64,000 bases of DNA from assembly GCF_022878925.1 (NCBI RefSeq), contig NZ_CP084626.1, positions 1,240,001 to 1,304,000 of the forward strand. Reading direction: 5' to 3'. Of the stretch, positions 32,165 to 42,601 are shown one piece after another (the first letter of the stretch is position 1; the number at the start of each line of letters is the position of its first letter). Under the pieces are notes generated by a model. It did no database searches. It had not been told where the DNA came from and was given only the letters and a program-made list of their open reading frames with translations. A program made the position numbers and the translations under genes. The stretch is from Caballeronia sp. TF1N1. GTDB lineage: Bacteria > Pseudomonadota > Gammaproteobacteria > Burkholderiales > Burkholderiaceae.

Positions 32165-33655
32165 TCAGAAGCTCTCGTCGGCGCCGAGATAGCGCCAGTG
32201 ACCCGGCGGCAGCGCGCCCAGCGTGACGCGGCCCATGCGGATGCGTTTCAGACCGACGACTTCCAGTCCGACCAGTTCGCACATCCGGCGAATCTGGCGT
32301 TTTTTGCCTTCGTGCAGCACGAAGCGCAACTGCTCGCCGTTCTGCCAACTGACTTGTGCGGTCTTGAGCGGGACGTCGTCGAGCGACAGGCCGTGACGCA
32401 GCAGCGCGAGTTGTTCTTCCGGGAAGTGCTGATCCACATCGACTTCGTGTTCGCCGTAGCGCACGCGCACGAGGTACTCCTTGTCGACTTCGGAATGGTT
32501 GCCGATCAATTGCTTCGCGATGCGGCCATCCTGCGTGAGTACGAGCAGCCCGGTCGAATCGATATCGAGTCGGCCGGCTGGCGCGAGCGTGCGCAGATGA
32601 CCCGGTGCGAAACGAATGCCGCTGCGGTCGTCTTGCCAGTGATTGGTCGGATTGATGAGCGTGACGGCGGGCTCGTAGCCGTCTTCTGCCTGACCCGATA
32701 CGTAGCCGACCGGCTTGTGCAGCAAGATCGTGACGAGCAGCGACTGTGCGGAACGCGCGGCGGGCAGGACATCGATTTCCTGATCCGGGCGGATACGCGT
32801 GCCGAGCGTATCGGTGACTTCGCCATCGACGAGCACCCAGCCTTTTTCGATCCACTCGTCCGCTTCGCGGCGCGAGCAGAGGCCGAGTTCGGACATCACC
32901 TTCGACAGGCGGACGAGGCCGTCGTCGTGGGCGCGGGGCTTGTGGGCGGGTTCGGTGGATGCCGGGATGACTTCGGCGTGCGGTGGGCGGTCGTCGCGTG
33001 ATGCGAGACGACGGTCGCCCGCGCCGCGCTTGTCGAAGCTTGGGCGTGAATCGTCGCCACGCGCTTTGAACGTGCGGCGTTCATCGCTGCGGGGCGTGCG
33101 GTCGTCGCGCGCAAAAGGCCGGCGCTCCGACCGATCGCTCGGGCCGCGCTTATCGAAGCTCGGACGCGAATCATCGCGAGGTTTGAAAGGGCGTCGTTCA
33201 TCGCTGCCGGGCGTGCGGTCGTCGCGCGCAAACGGCCGCCGTTCGGAGCGATCGCCCGCGCCGCGCTTATCGAAGCTCGGACGCGAATCATCGCGCGGTT
33301 TGAAAGGGCGTCGTTCATCGCCACCGGGCGTGCGGTCGTCGCGCGCAAACGGCCGGCGCTCCGACCGATCGCCCGCGCCGCGTTTATCGAAGCTCGGACG
33401 CGAATCATCACCACGCGGTTTAAACGCGCGCCGCTCATCGCCGCCCGAAGAACCGGGCCGACGCTCCGACCGATCCCCCGCGCCACGCTTATCGAATCCC
33501 GCGCGCGAATCGCCCCCCGCACCGCGTGGTGTCGACGGCCGCTCGTGCGGCGTTTCAGGCCGCGTGGTCTTGCGGGCGGTGGAACTACCGGTGCGAACCG
33601 GCGACCGCGTCGACGATGTCGGACGCGGATGTTTGGCTGTCAGTTTGACGCGCAT
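32165..33655 (-). CDS. rRNA pseudouridine synthase (RsuA/RluB/RluE/RluF family) with repeat-rich N-terminal extension
   Basis: Converts a uridine of ribosomal RNA to pseudouridine. The functional part starts near residue 247: an S4 RNA-binding domain ([25 protein letters not shown]), then the catalytic motif [18 protein letters not shown] with the nucleophilic Asp at about 364, and [18 protein letters not shown]. Close to RluF/RluB; exact target uncertain. Residues 1-245 are disordered, rich in Arg/Asp/Ser, and include five copies of a roughly 39-residue repeat. Similar basic extensions occur in betaproteobacterial homologues, though the repeat number is notable. 6 nt after glnD, so in the map-glnD operon. 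Confidence 0.88.
   Translation of the reverse strand: MRVKLTAKHPRPTSSTRSPVRTGSSTARKTTRPETPHERPSTPRGAGGDSRAGFDKRGAGDRSERRPGSSGGDERRAFKPRGDDSRPSFDKRGAGDRSERRPFARDDRTPGGDERRPFKPRDDSRPSFDKRGAGDRSERRPFARDDRTPGSDERRPFKPRDDSRPSFDKRGPSDRSERRPFARDDRTPRSDERRTFKARGDDSRPSFDKRGAGDRRLASRDDRPPHAEVIPASTEPAHKPRAHDDGLVRLSKVMSELGLCSRREADEWIEKGWVLVDGEVTDTLGTRIRPDQEIDVLPAARSAQSLLVTILLHKPVGYVSGQAEDGYEPAVTLINPTNHWQDDRSGIRFAPGHLRTLAPAGRLDIDSTGLLVLTQDGRIAKQLIGNHSEVDKEYLVRVRYGEHEVDVDQHFPEEQLALLRHGLSLDDVPLKTAQVSWQNGEQLRFVLHEGKKRQIRRMCELVGLEVVGLKRIRMGRVTLGALPPGHWRYLGADESF
32990..33505 (-). repeat. Tandem repeats of about 117 bp in the pseudouridine synthase gene
   Basis: Five units encode residues 51-222, beginning at about residues 51, 86, 125, 164 and 204. 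The core is [19 protein letters not shown] then [20 protein letters not shown]. The middle units are nearly identical, the outer two shortened, so the array probably varies in copy number. Confidence 0.92.
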
Positions 33656-33661
33656 AAAGTT

Positions 33662-36250
33662 TCAGGCTGCGATCGCGCGCAGCAGTTCGGTCTCGATCTG
33701 GATCTGGGTGCGATTGTTCGACAAGCTCTTGCCGTCGAGCAAAAACACGTCCTCGACGCGTTCGCCAAGCGTGTTGATTCGCGCTGCCTGCACGCCGATC
33801 CGGTGTTGCGCCAGAACGCGCGCGATCGAATAAAGAAGGCCCTGCCGGTCGTTGGCCGACACGGAAAGGATGTAGTACTGGCCACGCTCGTCCGGGCGCA
33901 AATCCACACGCGGCGTGACAGGAAAGGTGCGCACGAGCCGCGATACGCGGCCCTTCGACGGCTCGGGCAAAATGCGCTCGTCCGCCAAAAGCGTGCTCAA
34001 TTGTTGTTCGACGAGATTCGCGATGTCGCGATAACTCCCGTCGTGATCGGGATGCGCCACGAGAAAGTTATCGAGCGCGTAGCCATGTCGCGTCGTCGTC
34101 ACGCGGGCATCCAGCACGGAAAGGCCATTGCGGTCGAAGTACGCGCAGATGCCGGCGAAGAGATCCGGCCGGTCCTTCACGTACACCAGCACCTGCAGCG
34201 CCGCGCCGATGGGCGACGGGCGCGCGCGCACGATCGGCGCGTCGCTTTCGACATGCCGGTACAGCACACGCGTTTGCCACGCAATATCCGCGGCATCGTG
34301 ACGCAAGAAATAGCCGACATCCAGTTTGTCCCACAGCTCGCGCTGCGCATTCTCCGGCACGGTCTCCAGACGCAGGAGCGCGAGCGCCGCCTCCTGACGC
34401 GATTTGAGTTCCGAGTGCGCATCCGGCTGCGCGCCGCCGAGCACGGCGAGCGTCGCGCGAAACAGGTCTTCGAGCAGCTTGCCCTTCCAGTTGTTCCAGA
34501 CCTTGGGCGACGTGCCGCGAATGTCCGCCACGGTCAGAAGATAAAGCGCGGTCAGCCGCCGCTCGGTCTTTACCACGGAGGCGAACTGCTTGATGACTTC
34601 AGGGTCGCTCGTGTCCTGCTTCTGCGCGACATGGCTCATCGTCAGATGCTGCTGCACGAGCCATACGACGAGGTCGGTGTCTTCCTGACACATGTCGTGT
34701 TCGCGGCAGAAGCGACGGGCATCGGCCATGCCGAGGGTCGAATGATCGCCGCCGCGGCCTTTCGCGATGTCGTGGAAAAGCGCCGCGACGTAGAGCACCC
34801 ACGGGCGCTCGAAATTGCCCATCAACTGACTGCAAAACGGATACTCGTGCGCATGCTCCGCTATTGCAAAGCGGCGCAGGTTGCGCAGCACCATCAGGAT
34901 GTGCTGATCGACCGTATAGACATGGTAGAGGTCATGCTGCATCTGTCCGACGATGCGCCGGAAGTTCAGCAGATAACGCCCGAGCACGCTCGTCTGGTTC
35001 ATGAGACGCAGCGCGTGCGTGATGCCCTCGGGCTGCTTGAGAATCTCCATGAAGAGACGCCGGTTCTCCGGATCGCGCCGCCAGTCGCGGTCCATGAGTT
35101 CGCGCGCGTTGTAGATCGCGCGCAGCGTGCGCGCCGAGAGTCCCTTGATGCCGCGGGTCTGCTCGTAGAGCAGGAACGCTTCGAGAATGGCGTGCGGTTC
35201 GCGCTCGAAGACGTCGTCGCGGGCAATTTCCAGCATGCCCTGTTTCTCGACGAAGCGCCCCGAAATGACGCGCGTGATACCGCTCGTCGACGGGAACAAC
35301 TGCGCCTCGACGTTCTGAATCAGAATGGTCGCGAGCTGCGTGACGGCCTTTGCCGCCCAGTAGTAGCGGCGCATCAACTGCTCGCTCGCGCGCTTGGCGG
35401 TCGTCGGTTTGAAGCCGAAACTCTCGGCGAGCGGTGTCTGCAAATCGAAGACGAGAATGTCCTGGCGACGCTTCGCAATCACGTGCAACCGCGCACGCAA
35501 AGTCTTGAGAAACGCTTCGTTGCGGCGCAGTTCGCGCGCTTCGCGGTCGGTAATGAGACCGCGCAGGTCGAGTTCGCGCCAGCTACTGCCGAAACCGGCC
35601 GCGCGCGAAATCCAGAGAATGAGCTGAAGATCGCGCAGACCGCCCGGACTTTCCTTGATGTTCGGCTCGAGGCTGTACGGCGTGTCCTGAAACTTCGCAT
35701 GGCGCTGACGCATTTCCAGCACCTTCGCCTGGAAGAAGCCGCGCGGATCGAGCGTCTCCTTGTAGCGCGCGGAAAAGCGTTCGAACAGTTCCGCGCTGCC
35801 GAAGATGCGCCGCGCCTCCAGCAGCGACGTGAGGACGGTGACATCGCCGCTCGCTTCCGCGATGCATTGCTCGACCGAACGCACGCTGCTGCCGATATCG
35901 AGCCCGAGATCCCACGCCATGCCGATAAACCGCTCGACGCGCGCGTTGAGCGGGCCCACGTCTTCCTGATCGCCGCCGGCATCGGGCAGAAGCACGAGGA
36001 TATCGACGTCCGAATACGGCGCGAGCTCGCCGCGTCCATAGCCGCCGACCGCGACCAGCGCCGCGTCCGCCGGCATCTCGCAAGCGGCCCAGGCGCCCTT
36101 GAGCGCATCGTCGGTGGCGCGCCCGAGCGCGTGCATCAACGGTTCGACGTTCGAAGCCGTCTGAAAGCGTTCGATGAGCGCCGACTTCGCCGCCTTGTAG
36201 GCAGCGCGCAGCGTTTCACACGGCGTGGCGACAGGGACTGTGACGCTCAT
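33662..36250 (-). CDS. glnD: Bifunctional PII uridylyltransferase/uridylyl-removing enzyme GlnD
   Basis: Master nitrogen sensor: uridylylates PII under nitrogen limitation and removes UMP under glutamine excess. The 862-aa protein has the nucleotidyltransferase motif [20 protein letters not shown] (catalytic Asp pair), a GlnD-specific helical domain, an HD phosphohydrolase domain ([18 protein letters not shown]) and two C-terminal ACT domains ([38 protein letters not shown]). Lies 61 nt after map, with a terminator-like hairpin between them. The targets GlnB/GlnK are not in the window. Confidence 0.97.
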   Translation of the reverse strand: MSVTVPVATPCETLRAAYKAAKSALIERFQTASNVEPLMHALGRATDDALKGAWAACEMPADAALVAVGGYGRGELAPYSDVDILVLLPDAGGDQEDVGPLNARVERFIGMAWDLGLDIGSSVRSVEQCIAEASGDVTVLTSLLEARRIFGSAELFERFSARYKETLDPRGFFQAKVLEMRQRHAKFQDTPYSLEPNIKESPGGLRDLQLILWISRAAGFGSSWRELDLRGLITDREARELRRNEAFLKTLRARLHVIAKRRQDILVFDLQTPLAESFGFKPTTAKRASEQLMRRYYWAAKAVTQLATILIQNVEAQLFPSTSGITRVISGRFVEKQGMLEIARDDVFEREPHAILEAFLLYEQTRGIKGLSARTLRAIYNARELMDRDWRRDPENRRLFMEILKQPEGITHALRLMNQTSVLGRYLLNFRRIVGQMQHDLYHVYTVDQHILMVLRNLRRFAIAEHAHEYPFCSQLMGNFERPWVLYVAALFHDIAKGRGGDHSTLGMADARRFCREHDMCQEDTDLVVWLVQQHLTMSHVAQKQDTSDPEVIKQFASVVKTERRLTALYLLTVADIRGTSPKVWNNWKGKLLEDLFRATLAVLGGAQPDAHSELKSRQEAALALLRLETVPENAQRELWDKLDVGYFLRHDAADIAWQTRVLYRHVESDAPIVRARPSPIGAALQVLVYVKDRPDLFAGICAYFDRNGLSVLDARVTTTRHGYALDNFLVAHPDHDGSYRDIANLVEQQLSTLLADERILPEPSKGRVSRLVRTFPVTPRVDLRPDERGQYYILSVSANDRQGLLYSIARVLAQHRIGVQAARINTLGERVEDVFLLDGKSLSNNRTQIQIETELLRAIAA

Positions 36251-36261
36251 GGGCTCGGATT

Positions 36262-36296
36262 CAGAAAGGAAGAAGGCCGCGCACGCAAGCGCGGCC
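36262..36296 (-). terminator. Terminator-like hairpin between map and glnD
   Basis: GGCCGCGC and GCGCGGCC make a perfect 8-bp stem with a 6-nt loop (36275-36296); on the minus strand it is followed by the pyrimidine tract TTCTTCCTTTCT. The tract is interrupted, so partial termination or mRNA processing is more likely than a full stop. Confidence 0.5.
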
Positions 36297-36311
36297 GGGG
36301 AGCGGCGGAGC

Positions 36312-37124
36312 TCAGGAAGCCGTGGCCGCGATCAAATGCGAGGGCGCCTGCGTGCCCGCGGACACGGTCAGGACTTCGTAACCGGTTGGCGTGACGAGAA
36401 CGGTATGTTCCCACTGCGCGGAAAGGCTGCGATCACGCGTCTTGACGGTCCATTGATCCGGCATCGTGCGGATTTCGCGGCGACCGGCGTTGATCATCGG
36501 CTCGACGGTGAAGATCATGCCCGCTTCCAGTTCGATGCCCGTGCCGGCGCGCCCGTAATGCAGCACCTGCGGCTCTTCATGGAACACCTGGCCGATGCCG
36601 TGACCGCAATATTCGCGTACCACGCTGTAACCTTGCGCCTCGGCATGCTTCTGGATAGCCGCGCCGATGTCGCCGAGGTGTGCGCCCGGACGAACCTGAT
36701 CGATGCCGAGCCACATGCAATCGAAGGTGGTTTGCACCAGACGCTTCGCCAGAATGGACCCTTCGCCGACGATGAACATGCGGCTCGTGTCGCCGAAATA
36801 GCCGTTCTTGATGACGGTGACGTCGATATTGAGCGCGTCGCCGTTCTTGAGCACTTTTTCGCCGGGAATGCCGTGGCAGATTACGTCGTTGACGGAAATG
36901 CAGGTGGCTTTCGGGTAAGGCGGATAACCCGGCGGCTGATAGTTGAGCGGTGCGGGCACCGTGCCCTGTTCCTTAACCATGAGTTCGTGGCAAAGGCGGT
37001 CGAGTTCTTCGGTGGTCACGCCAGCAACGATATGCGGCGTGATGAAATCGAGCACTTCGCTGGCGAGCCGGCAGGCGACGCGCATTTGCGCGATATCGTG
37101 ATCGTTTTTCAGCGTAATGGACAT
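36312..37124 (-). CDS. map: Methionine aminopeptidase type I Map
   Basis: Removes the initiator methionine after deformylation by Def. The 270 aa carry the five metal ligands in the expected contexts: [20 protein letters not shown] (two Asp), [12 protein letters not shown] (His), [10 protein letters not shown] (Glu) and QWEHTVLVT (Glu). The ATG at 37124 is chosen because [14 protein letters not shown] is the conserved N-terminus; the frame runs on to 37226. Divergent from rpsB, the classic map/rpsB arrangement. Confidence 0.97.
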   Translation of the reverse strand: MSITLKNDHDIAQMRVACRLASEVLDFITPHIVAGVTTEELDRLCHELMVKEQGTVPAPLNYQPPGYPPYPKATCISVNDVICHGIPGEKVLKNGDALNIDVTVIKNGYFGDTSRMFIVGEGSILAKRLVQTTFDCMWLGIDQVRPGAHLGDIGAAIQKHAEAQGYSVVREYCGHGIGQVFHEEPQVLHYGRAGTGIELEAGMIFTVEPMINAGRREIRTMPDQWTVKTRDRSLSAQWEHTVLVTPTGYEVLTVSAGTQAPSHLIAATAS

Positions 37125-37268
37125 GACTAGGCTCAGAAATGCGTGTATGCGGCCGTGAGCCGCGAAATCGGCATTATCGCACCTTAGAGAGGGCGCCGCA
37201 GCCCGAATCAAAGGCACGCGGGGCATGGATCGGGCTTCCCCAAGCGCTTTTGGGCACCTGCAAGCGGC

Positions 37269-37298
37269 TTGAGCTAGTCAATCCTCACATGCTATAGT
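37269..37298 (+). promoter_or_regulatory. Sigma-70 promoter of rpsB-tsf
   Basis: TTGAGC (-35) and TATAGT (-10) are separated by 18 nt. Transcription would begin around 37304, giving a 5' leader of about 208 nt before the rpsB ATG. Confidence 0.65.
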
Positions 37299-37304
37299 TA
37301 CGGG

Positions 37305-37439
37305 CTAAGTCCTATCCACACTTTTATCTAGGTGTAGTAGGGGCTTGGAAAGTAGGTTGAAAGTTAGGGTGGCGTGACGTCTCGCTTCTCTTACAGACAA
37401 TCGTTCGATTCGCAAGCCGGCGCACCCAGGGTGTCCGGC
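37305..37439 (+). promoter_or_regulatory. Structured rpsB leader, candidate S2 autoregulatory site
   Basis: Starting at the predicted first nucleotide, CTAAGTCCTATCCACAC (37305-37321) pairs imperfectly with GTGTAGTAGGGGCTTGG (37332-37348) around a 10-nt loop. A second hairpin, GCCGG-CACCC/GGGTG-CCGGC (37416-37439), follows. In E. coli the rpsB leader is bound by S2; that this leader does the same is inferred from position only. Confidence 0.4.
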
Positions 37440-37511
37440 GTCCGGTTAGCTAGAAGCACCGGGCGCGGGATGCGGCAGCCGGCTTAAGACCCAACCCTCG
37501 CGGAGAATTTC

Positions 37512-38264
37512 ATGGCAGTCACGATGCGTCAAATGCTGGAAGCCGGTGTCCACTTCGGTCACCAAACGCGCTTCTGGAACCCCAAGATGGCCCCGTTCAT
37601 CTTCGGTCATCGCAACAAGATTCACATCATCAACCTCGAAAAGACGCTGCCGCTCTACAACGACGCGCTGAAGTACGTGCGCCAGTTGGCAGCGAACCGC
37701 GGCACGATCCTGTTCGTGGGCACGAAGCGTCAATCTCGCGACACCATCGCTCAGGAAGCCGCCCGCTCGGGTATGCCTTTCGTCAACGCCCGCTGGCTCG
37801 GCGGCATGCTGACCAACTTCAAGACCTTGAAGGTTTCGATCAAGCGCCTGAAGGACATGGAGGCATCCGTCGAATCGGGTGAAACCGAGCGCATGAGCAA
37901 GAAGGAAGCGCTTCTGTTCGAACGCGAAATGCAGAAGTTGCAGAAGTCGATCGGCGGCGTGAAGGACATGGGCGGCATTCCGGACGCGATCTTCGTGATC
38001 GACGTCGGCTACCACAAGATTGCCGTGACCGAAGCCAAGAAGCTTGGTATTCCGGTCATCGCCGTGGTCGACACGAACCACTCGCCGGAAGGCATCGACT
38101 ACGTCATTCCGGGTAACGACGACGCCAGCAAGGCCGTCGCGCTGTACGCCGAAGGCGTGGCCGACGCGATCCTCGAAGGCCGTGCGAACGCGGTGAACGA
38201 CGTGGTCCAGGCTGTCCGTGAAGGCGACGGCGACGAGTTCGTCGAGGTCAACGCAGAGGCGTAA
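37512..38264 (+). CDS. rpsB: 30S ribosomal protein uS2
   Basis: Small-subunit protein bridging head and body. The 250-aa protein opens [19 protein letters not shown] and contains the two S2 signatures, [21 protein letters not shown] and the [27 protein letters not shown] region. A GGAG ribosome site precedes the ATG. First gene of the rpsB-tsf-pyrH-frr translation cluster. Confidence 0.99.
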   Translation: MAVTMRQMLEAGVHFGHQTRFWNPKMAPFIFGHRNKIHIINLEKTLPLYNDALKYVRQLAANRGTILFVGTKRQSRDTIAQEAARSGMPFVNARWLGGMLTNFKTLKVSIKRLKDMEASVESGETERMSKKEALLFEREMQKLQKSIGGVKDMGGIPDAIFVIDVGYHKIAVTEAKKLGIPVIAVVDTNHSPEGIDYVIPGNDDASKAVALYAEGVADAILEGRANAVNDVVQAVREGDGDEFVEVNAEA

Positions 38265-38284
38265 TCGAGCCCTGCGGCCGACAT

Positions 38285-38317
38285 AAAAGGGGGCTTTGCG
38301 AAAGGCCCCTTTTTTTT
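38285..38317 (+). terminator. Attenuator-like terminator between rpsB and tsf
   Basis: AAAAGGGGGCTTT and AAAGGCCCCTTTT form a long stem with a 3-nt loop and an eight-T tail. It lies in the 160-nt rpsB-tsf gap. In E. coli this gap also holds a partial terminator that sets the S2 to EF-Ts ratio. Confidence 0.85.
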
Positions 38318-38424
38318 AAGCCGCGGCACTCGGGAGCGCGGCATTGCGTTCACGCACGTCCAGTACCCTTTCCCGTGGCGGATTCAAGCGGCGGGACGTA
38401 TCAAACAGACTCAAGGAGCGAATG

Positions 38425-39306
38425 ATGGCGGCAATTACCGCAAGCATGGTGGCAGAACTGCGCGCGAAGACCGACGCGCCGATGATGGAATGCAAGAAGG
38501 CGCTGACGGAAGCCGACGGCGACATGGCGCGCGCCGAAGAGCTGCTGCGCGTGAAGCTCGGCAACAAGGCGAGCAAGGCGGCATCGCGCGTGACGGCTGA
38601 AGGCATCGTCACGTCGTATATCGACGGCGGCGTGGGCGCGCTCGTCGAACTGAACTGCGAAACCGACTTCGTTGCCAAGAACGACGACTTCCTGGCCTTC
38701 GCCAAGACGATCGCCGAACTCGTGGCCAAGAACAATCCGGCTGACGTGGCCGCGCTCTCCGCGCTGCCGCTCGAAAGTTCGACGGTCGACGCCGTGCGTC
38801 TCGCGCTCGTCGGCAAGATTGGTGAAAACCTGTCGATTCGCCGTTTCGTGCGCTTTGAATCCGCGAACAAGCTGGCCTCGTATCTGCACGGTGCGCGTAT
38901 CGGCGTTCTGGTCGAGTTCACGGGCGCGGACGAGCAAGTCGGCAAGGACGTCGCCATGCACGTCGCGGCCATGAAGCCGGTCTCGCTGTCGTCGGACGAA
39001 GTGCCGGCCGACCTGATCGCGAAGGAACGCAGCATCGCCGAGCAAAAGGCCGCTGAATCGGGCAAGCCGGCTGAAATCGTCGCCAAGATGGTCGAAGGCA
39101 GCGTCCAGAAGTACCTGAAGGAAGTGTCGCTCCTGAACCAGCCGTTCGTGAAGAACGACAAGCAGACGATCGAACAGATGCTGAAGGCTGCTAACGCGTC
39201 GGTGCAGAAGTTCGCGCTGTTCGTGGTCGGCGAGGGCATCGAGAAGCGTCAGGACGACTTCGCGGCGGAAGTGGCTGCGCAGGTTGCTGCCGCCAAGCAA
39301 GGCTGA
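38425..39306 (+). CDS. tsf: Elongation factor Ts
   Basis: Guanine nucleotide exchange factor for EF-Tu. 293 aa with the N-terminal UBA-like signature ([23 protein letters not shown]) and the core [10 protein letters not shown] motif that contacts EF-Tu. Two adjacent ATG codons occur; the second (38425) has the better 6-nt spacing from AAGGAG and gives the conserved MAAITASMV start. Confidence 0.98.
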   Translation: MAAITASMVAELRAKTDAPMMECKKALTEADGDMARAEELLRVKLGNKASKAASRVTAEGIVTSYIDGGVGALVELNCETDFVAKNDDFLAFAKTIAELVAKNNPADVAALSALPLESSTVDAVRLALVGKIGENLSIRRFVRFESANKLASYLHGARIGVLVEFTGADEQVGKDVAMHVAAMKPVSLSSDEVPADLIAKERSIAEQKAAESGKPAEIVAKMVEGSVQKYLKEVSLLNQPFVKNDKQTIEQMLKAANASVQKFALFVVGEGIEKRQDDFAAEVAAQVAAAKQG

Positions 39307-39378
39307 GTTTTGAAGTGAAGGCGCTCGGCGGTATGGCGGCGCCGGGCATCGAAAGGCAGTAAGGCGGCAAGCATCGCG

Positions 39379-39420
39379 CGGGCGCGGCGAATTCGGGAAA
39401 ACCCGTATGCGTCGCGCCCG
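39379..39420 (+). terminator. Long GC-rich hairpin after tsf
   Basis: CGGGCGCG (39379-39386) pairs with CGCGCCCG (39413-39420), extended by GCG/CGT and closed by an inner CGGG-AAAA-CCCG stem-loop. No T-run follows, so this is a strong pause or protective hairpin rather than a canonical intrinsic terminator. It sits just upstream of the pyrH promoter. Confidence 0.5.
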
Positions 39421-39437
39421 TCGCCCGATCCGGCCGC

Positions 39438-39467
39438 TTGCGGTAAATATTGTTTCACCCCTACAGT
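39438..39467 (+). promoter_or_regulatory. Predicted promoter of pyrH
   Basis: TTGCGG (-35) and TACAGT (-10) are spaced 18 nt in an AT-richer stretch; the leader to pyrH would be about 37 nt. Confidence 0.5.
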
Positions 39468-39509
39468 TCTACGTTGTTGCAACCCTCCTCGGCGCGATCG
39501 GAAACTCAT

Positions 39510-40223
39510 ATGCCCACAGCCTACAAACGCGTACTCCTCAAACTCTCCGGCGAAGCCCTCATGGGCGACGATGCCTTCGGCATCAATCGCGCAACAATCG
39601 AAAGGATGGTGGCGGATGTCGCTGAAGTAGTGCGGATGGGCACGCAAATGGCCGTCGTGATCGGCGGCGGCAACATCTTCCGTGGCGTGGCGGGCGGCGC
39701 GGCCGGCATGGACCGGGCGACGGCCGACTACATGGGCATGCTCGCGACCATGATGAACGCGCTGGCGCTGCAAGACGCCATGCGTCACGCCGGCATCGAA
39801 GCGCGCGTTCAGTCCGCGCTGCGCATGGACCAGGTGGTCGAGCCGTACATCCGCCCCCGCGCGATTCGCCAGCTCGAAGAAGGCAAGGTCGTGATCTTCG
39901 CGGCCGGCACGGGTAACCCGTTCTTCACGACCGACACCGCTGCCGCCTTGCGTGGCGCGGAAGTGGGCGCCGAAGTGGTGTTGAAAGCAACCAAGGTCGA
40001 TGGCGTATACTCCGCCGACCCGAAGAAAGATCCGAGCGCCACGCGCTACAGCACGATCAGCTTCGACGAAGCGATCGGCCGCAATTTGCAAGTCATGGAC
40101 GCCACGGCTTTTGCGCTGTGCCGCGACCAGAAGCTGCCGATCCGCGTGTTCTCGATCACGAAGCCGGGCGCGCTCAAGCGCATCGTGCAAGGCGACGACG
40201 AAGGTACGCTCGTCCACGTGTAA
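39510..40223 (+). CDS. pyrH: UMP kinase PyrH
   Basis: Phosphorylates UMP to UDP; hexameric and subject to GTP/UTP control in bacteria. The 237 aa show the amino-acid-kinase fold: [19 protein letters not shown] at the N-terminus, [31 protein letters not shown] and [19 protein letters not shown]. The ATG at 39510 precedes the conserved strand directly; the frame opens at 39450 without a ribosome site. Between tsf and frr as in most bacteria. Confidence 0.98.
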   Translation: MPTAYKRVLLKLSGEALMGDDAFGINRATIERMVADVAEVVRMGTQMAVVIGGGNIFRGVAGGAAGMDRATADYMGMLATMMNALALQDAMRHAGIEARVQSALRMDQVVEPYIRPRAIRQLEEGKVVIFAAGTGNPFFTTDTAAALRGAEVGAEVVLKATKVDGVYSADPKKDPSATRYSTISFDEAIGRNLQVMDATAFALCRDQKLPIRVFSITKPGALKRIVQGDDEGTLVHV

Positions 40224-40240
40224 ACTCTCGCGTTGAGAGT
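40224..40240 (+). other. Small hairpin after pyrH
   Basis: ACTCTC pairs with GAGAGT around GCGTT immediately beyond the pyrH stop; no T-run. Possibly an mRNA 3'-stabilising element between pyrH and frr. Confidence 0.3.
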
Positions 40241-40359
40241 GGTCAACGAGAAGTTCAAGCGACGTTGAAAGGGCGCCGCGCCGCGGCCGGTGTGGAGCAC
40301 GCCGGAACATCGCGCGAAGGCGCCTAGATTGCCAGTAACCCAAGGTTTCGGAGGTTCAA

Positions 40360-40920
40360 ATGAGTGTGGCTGACATTAAAAAAGGCGTCGACCAGAAGAT
40401 GACGCGGTCGATCGAAGCGTTCAAGGCCGATCTCGCGAAGATCCGCACGGGCCGCGCCCACACGGGTCTGCTCGATCACATCCAGGTCGACTACTACGGC
40501 TCGAATGTGCCCATCTCCCAAGTGGCGAACATGACGCTCGTCGACGCCCGCACGATCGGCGTGCAGCCGTGGGAAAAGAAGATGGTCGGCGTCGTCGAAA
40601 AGGCGATCCGCGAGTCGGACCTCGGTCTGAACCCGGCAACGCAGGGCGATTTGATCCGCGTGCCAATGCCCGCGCTCACCGAGGAGCGCCGCCGCGAGCT
40701 GACCAAGGTCGTGAAGAGCGAAGGCGAATCGGCGAAGATCGCCGTTCGTAACCTGCGCCGCGACGCGAACGAGCAACTGAAGAAGCTCGTGAAGGACAAA
40801 GAGATTTCGGAAGACGACGAGCGCCGCGCAAGCGACGACGTGCAGAAATTTACCGACAAGTTCGTCGCCGAAATCGACAAGCTCGTCCAGACCAAAGAAG
40901 CCGAAATCATGACGGTGTGA
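40360..40920 (+). CDS. frr: Ribosome recycling factor
   Basis: Splits post-termination ribosomes with EF-G. 186 aa, the standard length, with [21 protein letters not shown], the central [21 protein letters not shown] and the C-terminal helix ending [19 protein letters not shown]-like ribosome site precedes the ATG. Confidence 0.98.
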   Translation: MSVADIKKGVDQKMTRSIEAFKADLAKIRTGRAHTGLLDHIQVDYYGSNVPISQVANMTLVDARTIGVQPWEKKMVGVVEKAIRESDLGLNPATQGDLIRVPMPALTEERRRELTKVVKSEGESAKIAVRNLRRDANEQLKKLVKDKEISEDDERRASDDVQKFTDKFVAEIDKLVQTKEAEIMTV

Positions 40921-40938
40921 GGCCGTAGATACGGTCTT

Positions 40939-40969
40939 GCCAGCCTCGACCATTTAGATTGAGGCTGGC
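40939..40969 (+). terminator. Perfect 9-bp hairpin between frr and uppS
   Basis: GCCAGCCTC and GAGGCTGGC are exact complements around a 13-nt loop. The following TCTCACTTCTG is pyrimidine-rich but not a T-run, so partial termination or processing is more likely than full termination. Confidence 0.45.
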
Positions 40970-41002
40970 TCTCACTTCTGTCGATTTCAAGATTCAACGG
41001 CC

Positions 41003-41785
41003 ATGACCTATACCAGCTCTACCGTTCGCGTGCCCGATGTCGCGGCTGTCCCGCGCCACGTCGCGATCATCATGGACGGCAACGGCCGTTGGGCGACCGA
41101 GCGGCGCCTGCCGCGCGTCGCCGGTCACACCCGCGGCGTCGATGCGGTGCGCGCCACCGTCGAAAGCTGCGCGCGGCGCGGCGTCGAATTCGTCACGCTG
41201 TTCGCGTTCAGTTCCGAAAACTGGCGCCGTCCGACCGAGGAAGTGTCGTTTCTCATGCGCCTGTTCGTGACCGCGCTCGAGCGCGAGATCGGCAAGCTGC
41301 ACGCCAACGGCATTCGTCTGCGCGTGGTCGGCGACACCGCCATGTTCGACGACCGCATCCGCGCGCTCATTCAGCGTGCCGAGACCAAGACGGCGCGCAA
41401 TACGCGTTTGACGCTCACCATCGCCGCCAATTACGGCGGGCGCTGGGACATCATGCAGGCGACGAAGAAGCTCATCGCGCAATCGCTCGAGCAAGGCGTG
41501 CCGGCGCGCGTGGACGACGAATCCTTCGCCGAGCATCTCGCCATGGCTTACGCGCCGGAGCCGGATCTCTTCATCCGTACGGGCGGCGAGCAGCGCATCA
41601 GCAATTTTCTGCTGTGGCAACTCGCCTACACCGAGTTCTATTTCACCGATACCTACTGGCCCGATTTCGACGCCGAAGCGCTGGATCGCGCCATCGCGTC
41701 GTATGGCGAGCGTGAACGCCGCTTCGGGCGCACCAGCGCACAAGTCGAAAACCAATCGCAGAAGGCCGACACCCTTTCATGCTAA
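41003..41785 (+). CDS. uppS: Undecaprenyl diphosphate synthase UppS
   Basis: cis-Prenyltransferase making the C55 lipid carrier for peptidoglycan and O-antigen. 260 aa with the catalytic P-loop [23 protein letters not shown] (essential Asp), [11 protein letters not shown], and [23 protein letters not shown] near the end. The 3' end overlaps cdsA by 7 nt, indicating coupling of the two lipid-pathway genes. Confidence 0.97.
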   Translation: MTYTSSTVRVPDVAAVPRHVAIIMDGNGRWATERRLPRVAGHTRGVDAVRATVESCARRGVEFVTLFAFSSENWRRPTEEVSFLMRLFVTALEREIGKLHANGIRLRVVGDTAMFDDRIRALIQRAETKTARNTRLTLTIAANYGGRWDIMQATKKLIAQSLEQGVPARVDDESFAEHLAMAYAPEPDLFIRTGGEQRISNFLLWQLAYTEFYFTDTYWPDFDAEALDRAIASYGERERRFGRTSAQVENQSQKADTLSC

Positions 41786-42591
41786 GAACCCGTGTCATCA
41801 CGGCAATCGTCCTGCTTGCGGTCCTCGTGCCGGTCACGTTGTTCGCGCCAATCGGCGTATTCGGGGCGTTGATCGGTTTTGTCGTCGTCTTCGCCGCATG
41901 GGAATGGGGGCGGCTCCTCAAGCTCAACGGCGCGGGTCCGGTGGCCTACGCGCTCATTGCGGGACTTGCGCTCATTTTCAGCACGTTTCTCGGCGTCGCG
42001 CCCAAGGCGCTCTTCGAAATGGCCGCTATTTTCTGGGTGTTGGCCGGGCCGTATGCGCTTTTGCGCAAGCCCGTGCTTTCGGCGGGTGCGTGGCGCGGCT
42101 TCCTGCTTTTTGCCGGAATCGTCGTGTTCGTGGCCTGCTGGCACGCGGTGGTCGCGGCCCGCACCGTGGGCGTGGCTTTCGTGCTATCGCTTCTTCTAGT
42201 AGTCTGGCTGGCCGATGTGGGCGCATACTTCGCCGGCAAAGCCCTTGGCCGCCACAAGCTGGCCCCGTCCATCAGTCCGGGCAAGACCTGGGAAGGCGCG
42301 ATCGGCGGCTGGGTCGCGGTGATGGTCATCGGCACGATTGCCGCCGCCACCGCGTTCGAGGCCCCGACCGTATTCAGCGCGTTCGTCGAACATCTAGGCT
42401 GGGCGCGCGCGCTCCTCGCGCTGACCGTGCTGGTTGCGTTCAGCGTGGTCGGCGACTTGTTCGAATCGCTCCTTAAGCGCCAGGCGGGCGTCAAGGATTC
42501 GAGCGGTTTGCTGCCGGGTCACGGCGGCGTACTCGACCGGATCGACGCGTTGCTGCCCGTACTGCCGATTGCATTGCTGATGCTCGGCTAG
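41779..42591 (+). CDS. cdsA: Phosphatidate cytidylyltransferase CdsA
   Basis: Makes CDP-diacylglycerol, precursor of all phospholipids. The 270-aa polytopic membrane protein has about eight hydrophobic segments and the C-terminal signature [30 protein letters not shown], with the conserved Asp pair. Overlaps uppS and is followed after 10 nt by dxr. Confidence 0.97.
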   Translation: MLRTRVITAIVLLAVLVPVTLFAPIGVFGALIGFVVVFAAWEWGRLLKLNGAGPVAYALIAGLALIFSTFLGVAPKALFEMAAIFWVLAGPYALLRKPVLSAGAWRGFLLFAGIVVFVACWHAVVAARTVGVAFVLSLLLVVWLADVGAYFAGKALGRHKLAPSISPGKTWEGAIGGWVAVMVIGTIAAATAFEAPTVFSAFVEHLGWARALLALTVLVAFSVVGDLFESLLKRQAGVKDSSGLLPGHGGVLDRIDALLPVLPIALLMLG

Positions 42592-42601
42592 AGAAGAATT
42601 C

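Larger units (their letters stand above)
37125..37511. other. 387-nt map/rpsB divergent region
   Basis: Holds the rpsB promoter at 37269-37298 and a leader of about 210 nt with two hairpins (37305-37348 and 37416-37439). The remaining 140 nt next to map must contain the map promoter, but no clear boxes are seen on the minus strand. Confidence 0.6.

Noticed and set aside
37402..37440. TTCGATTC-like T-loop sequence in the rpsB leader as a tRNA remnant
   Set aside because: No acceptor or anticodon arms can be formed around it.
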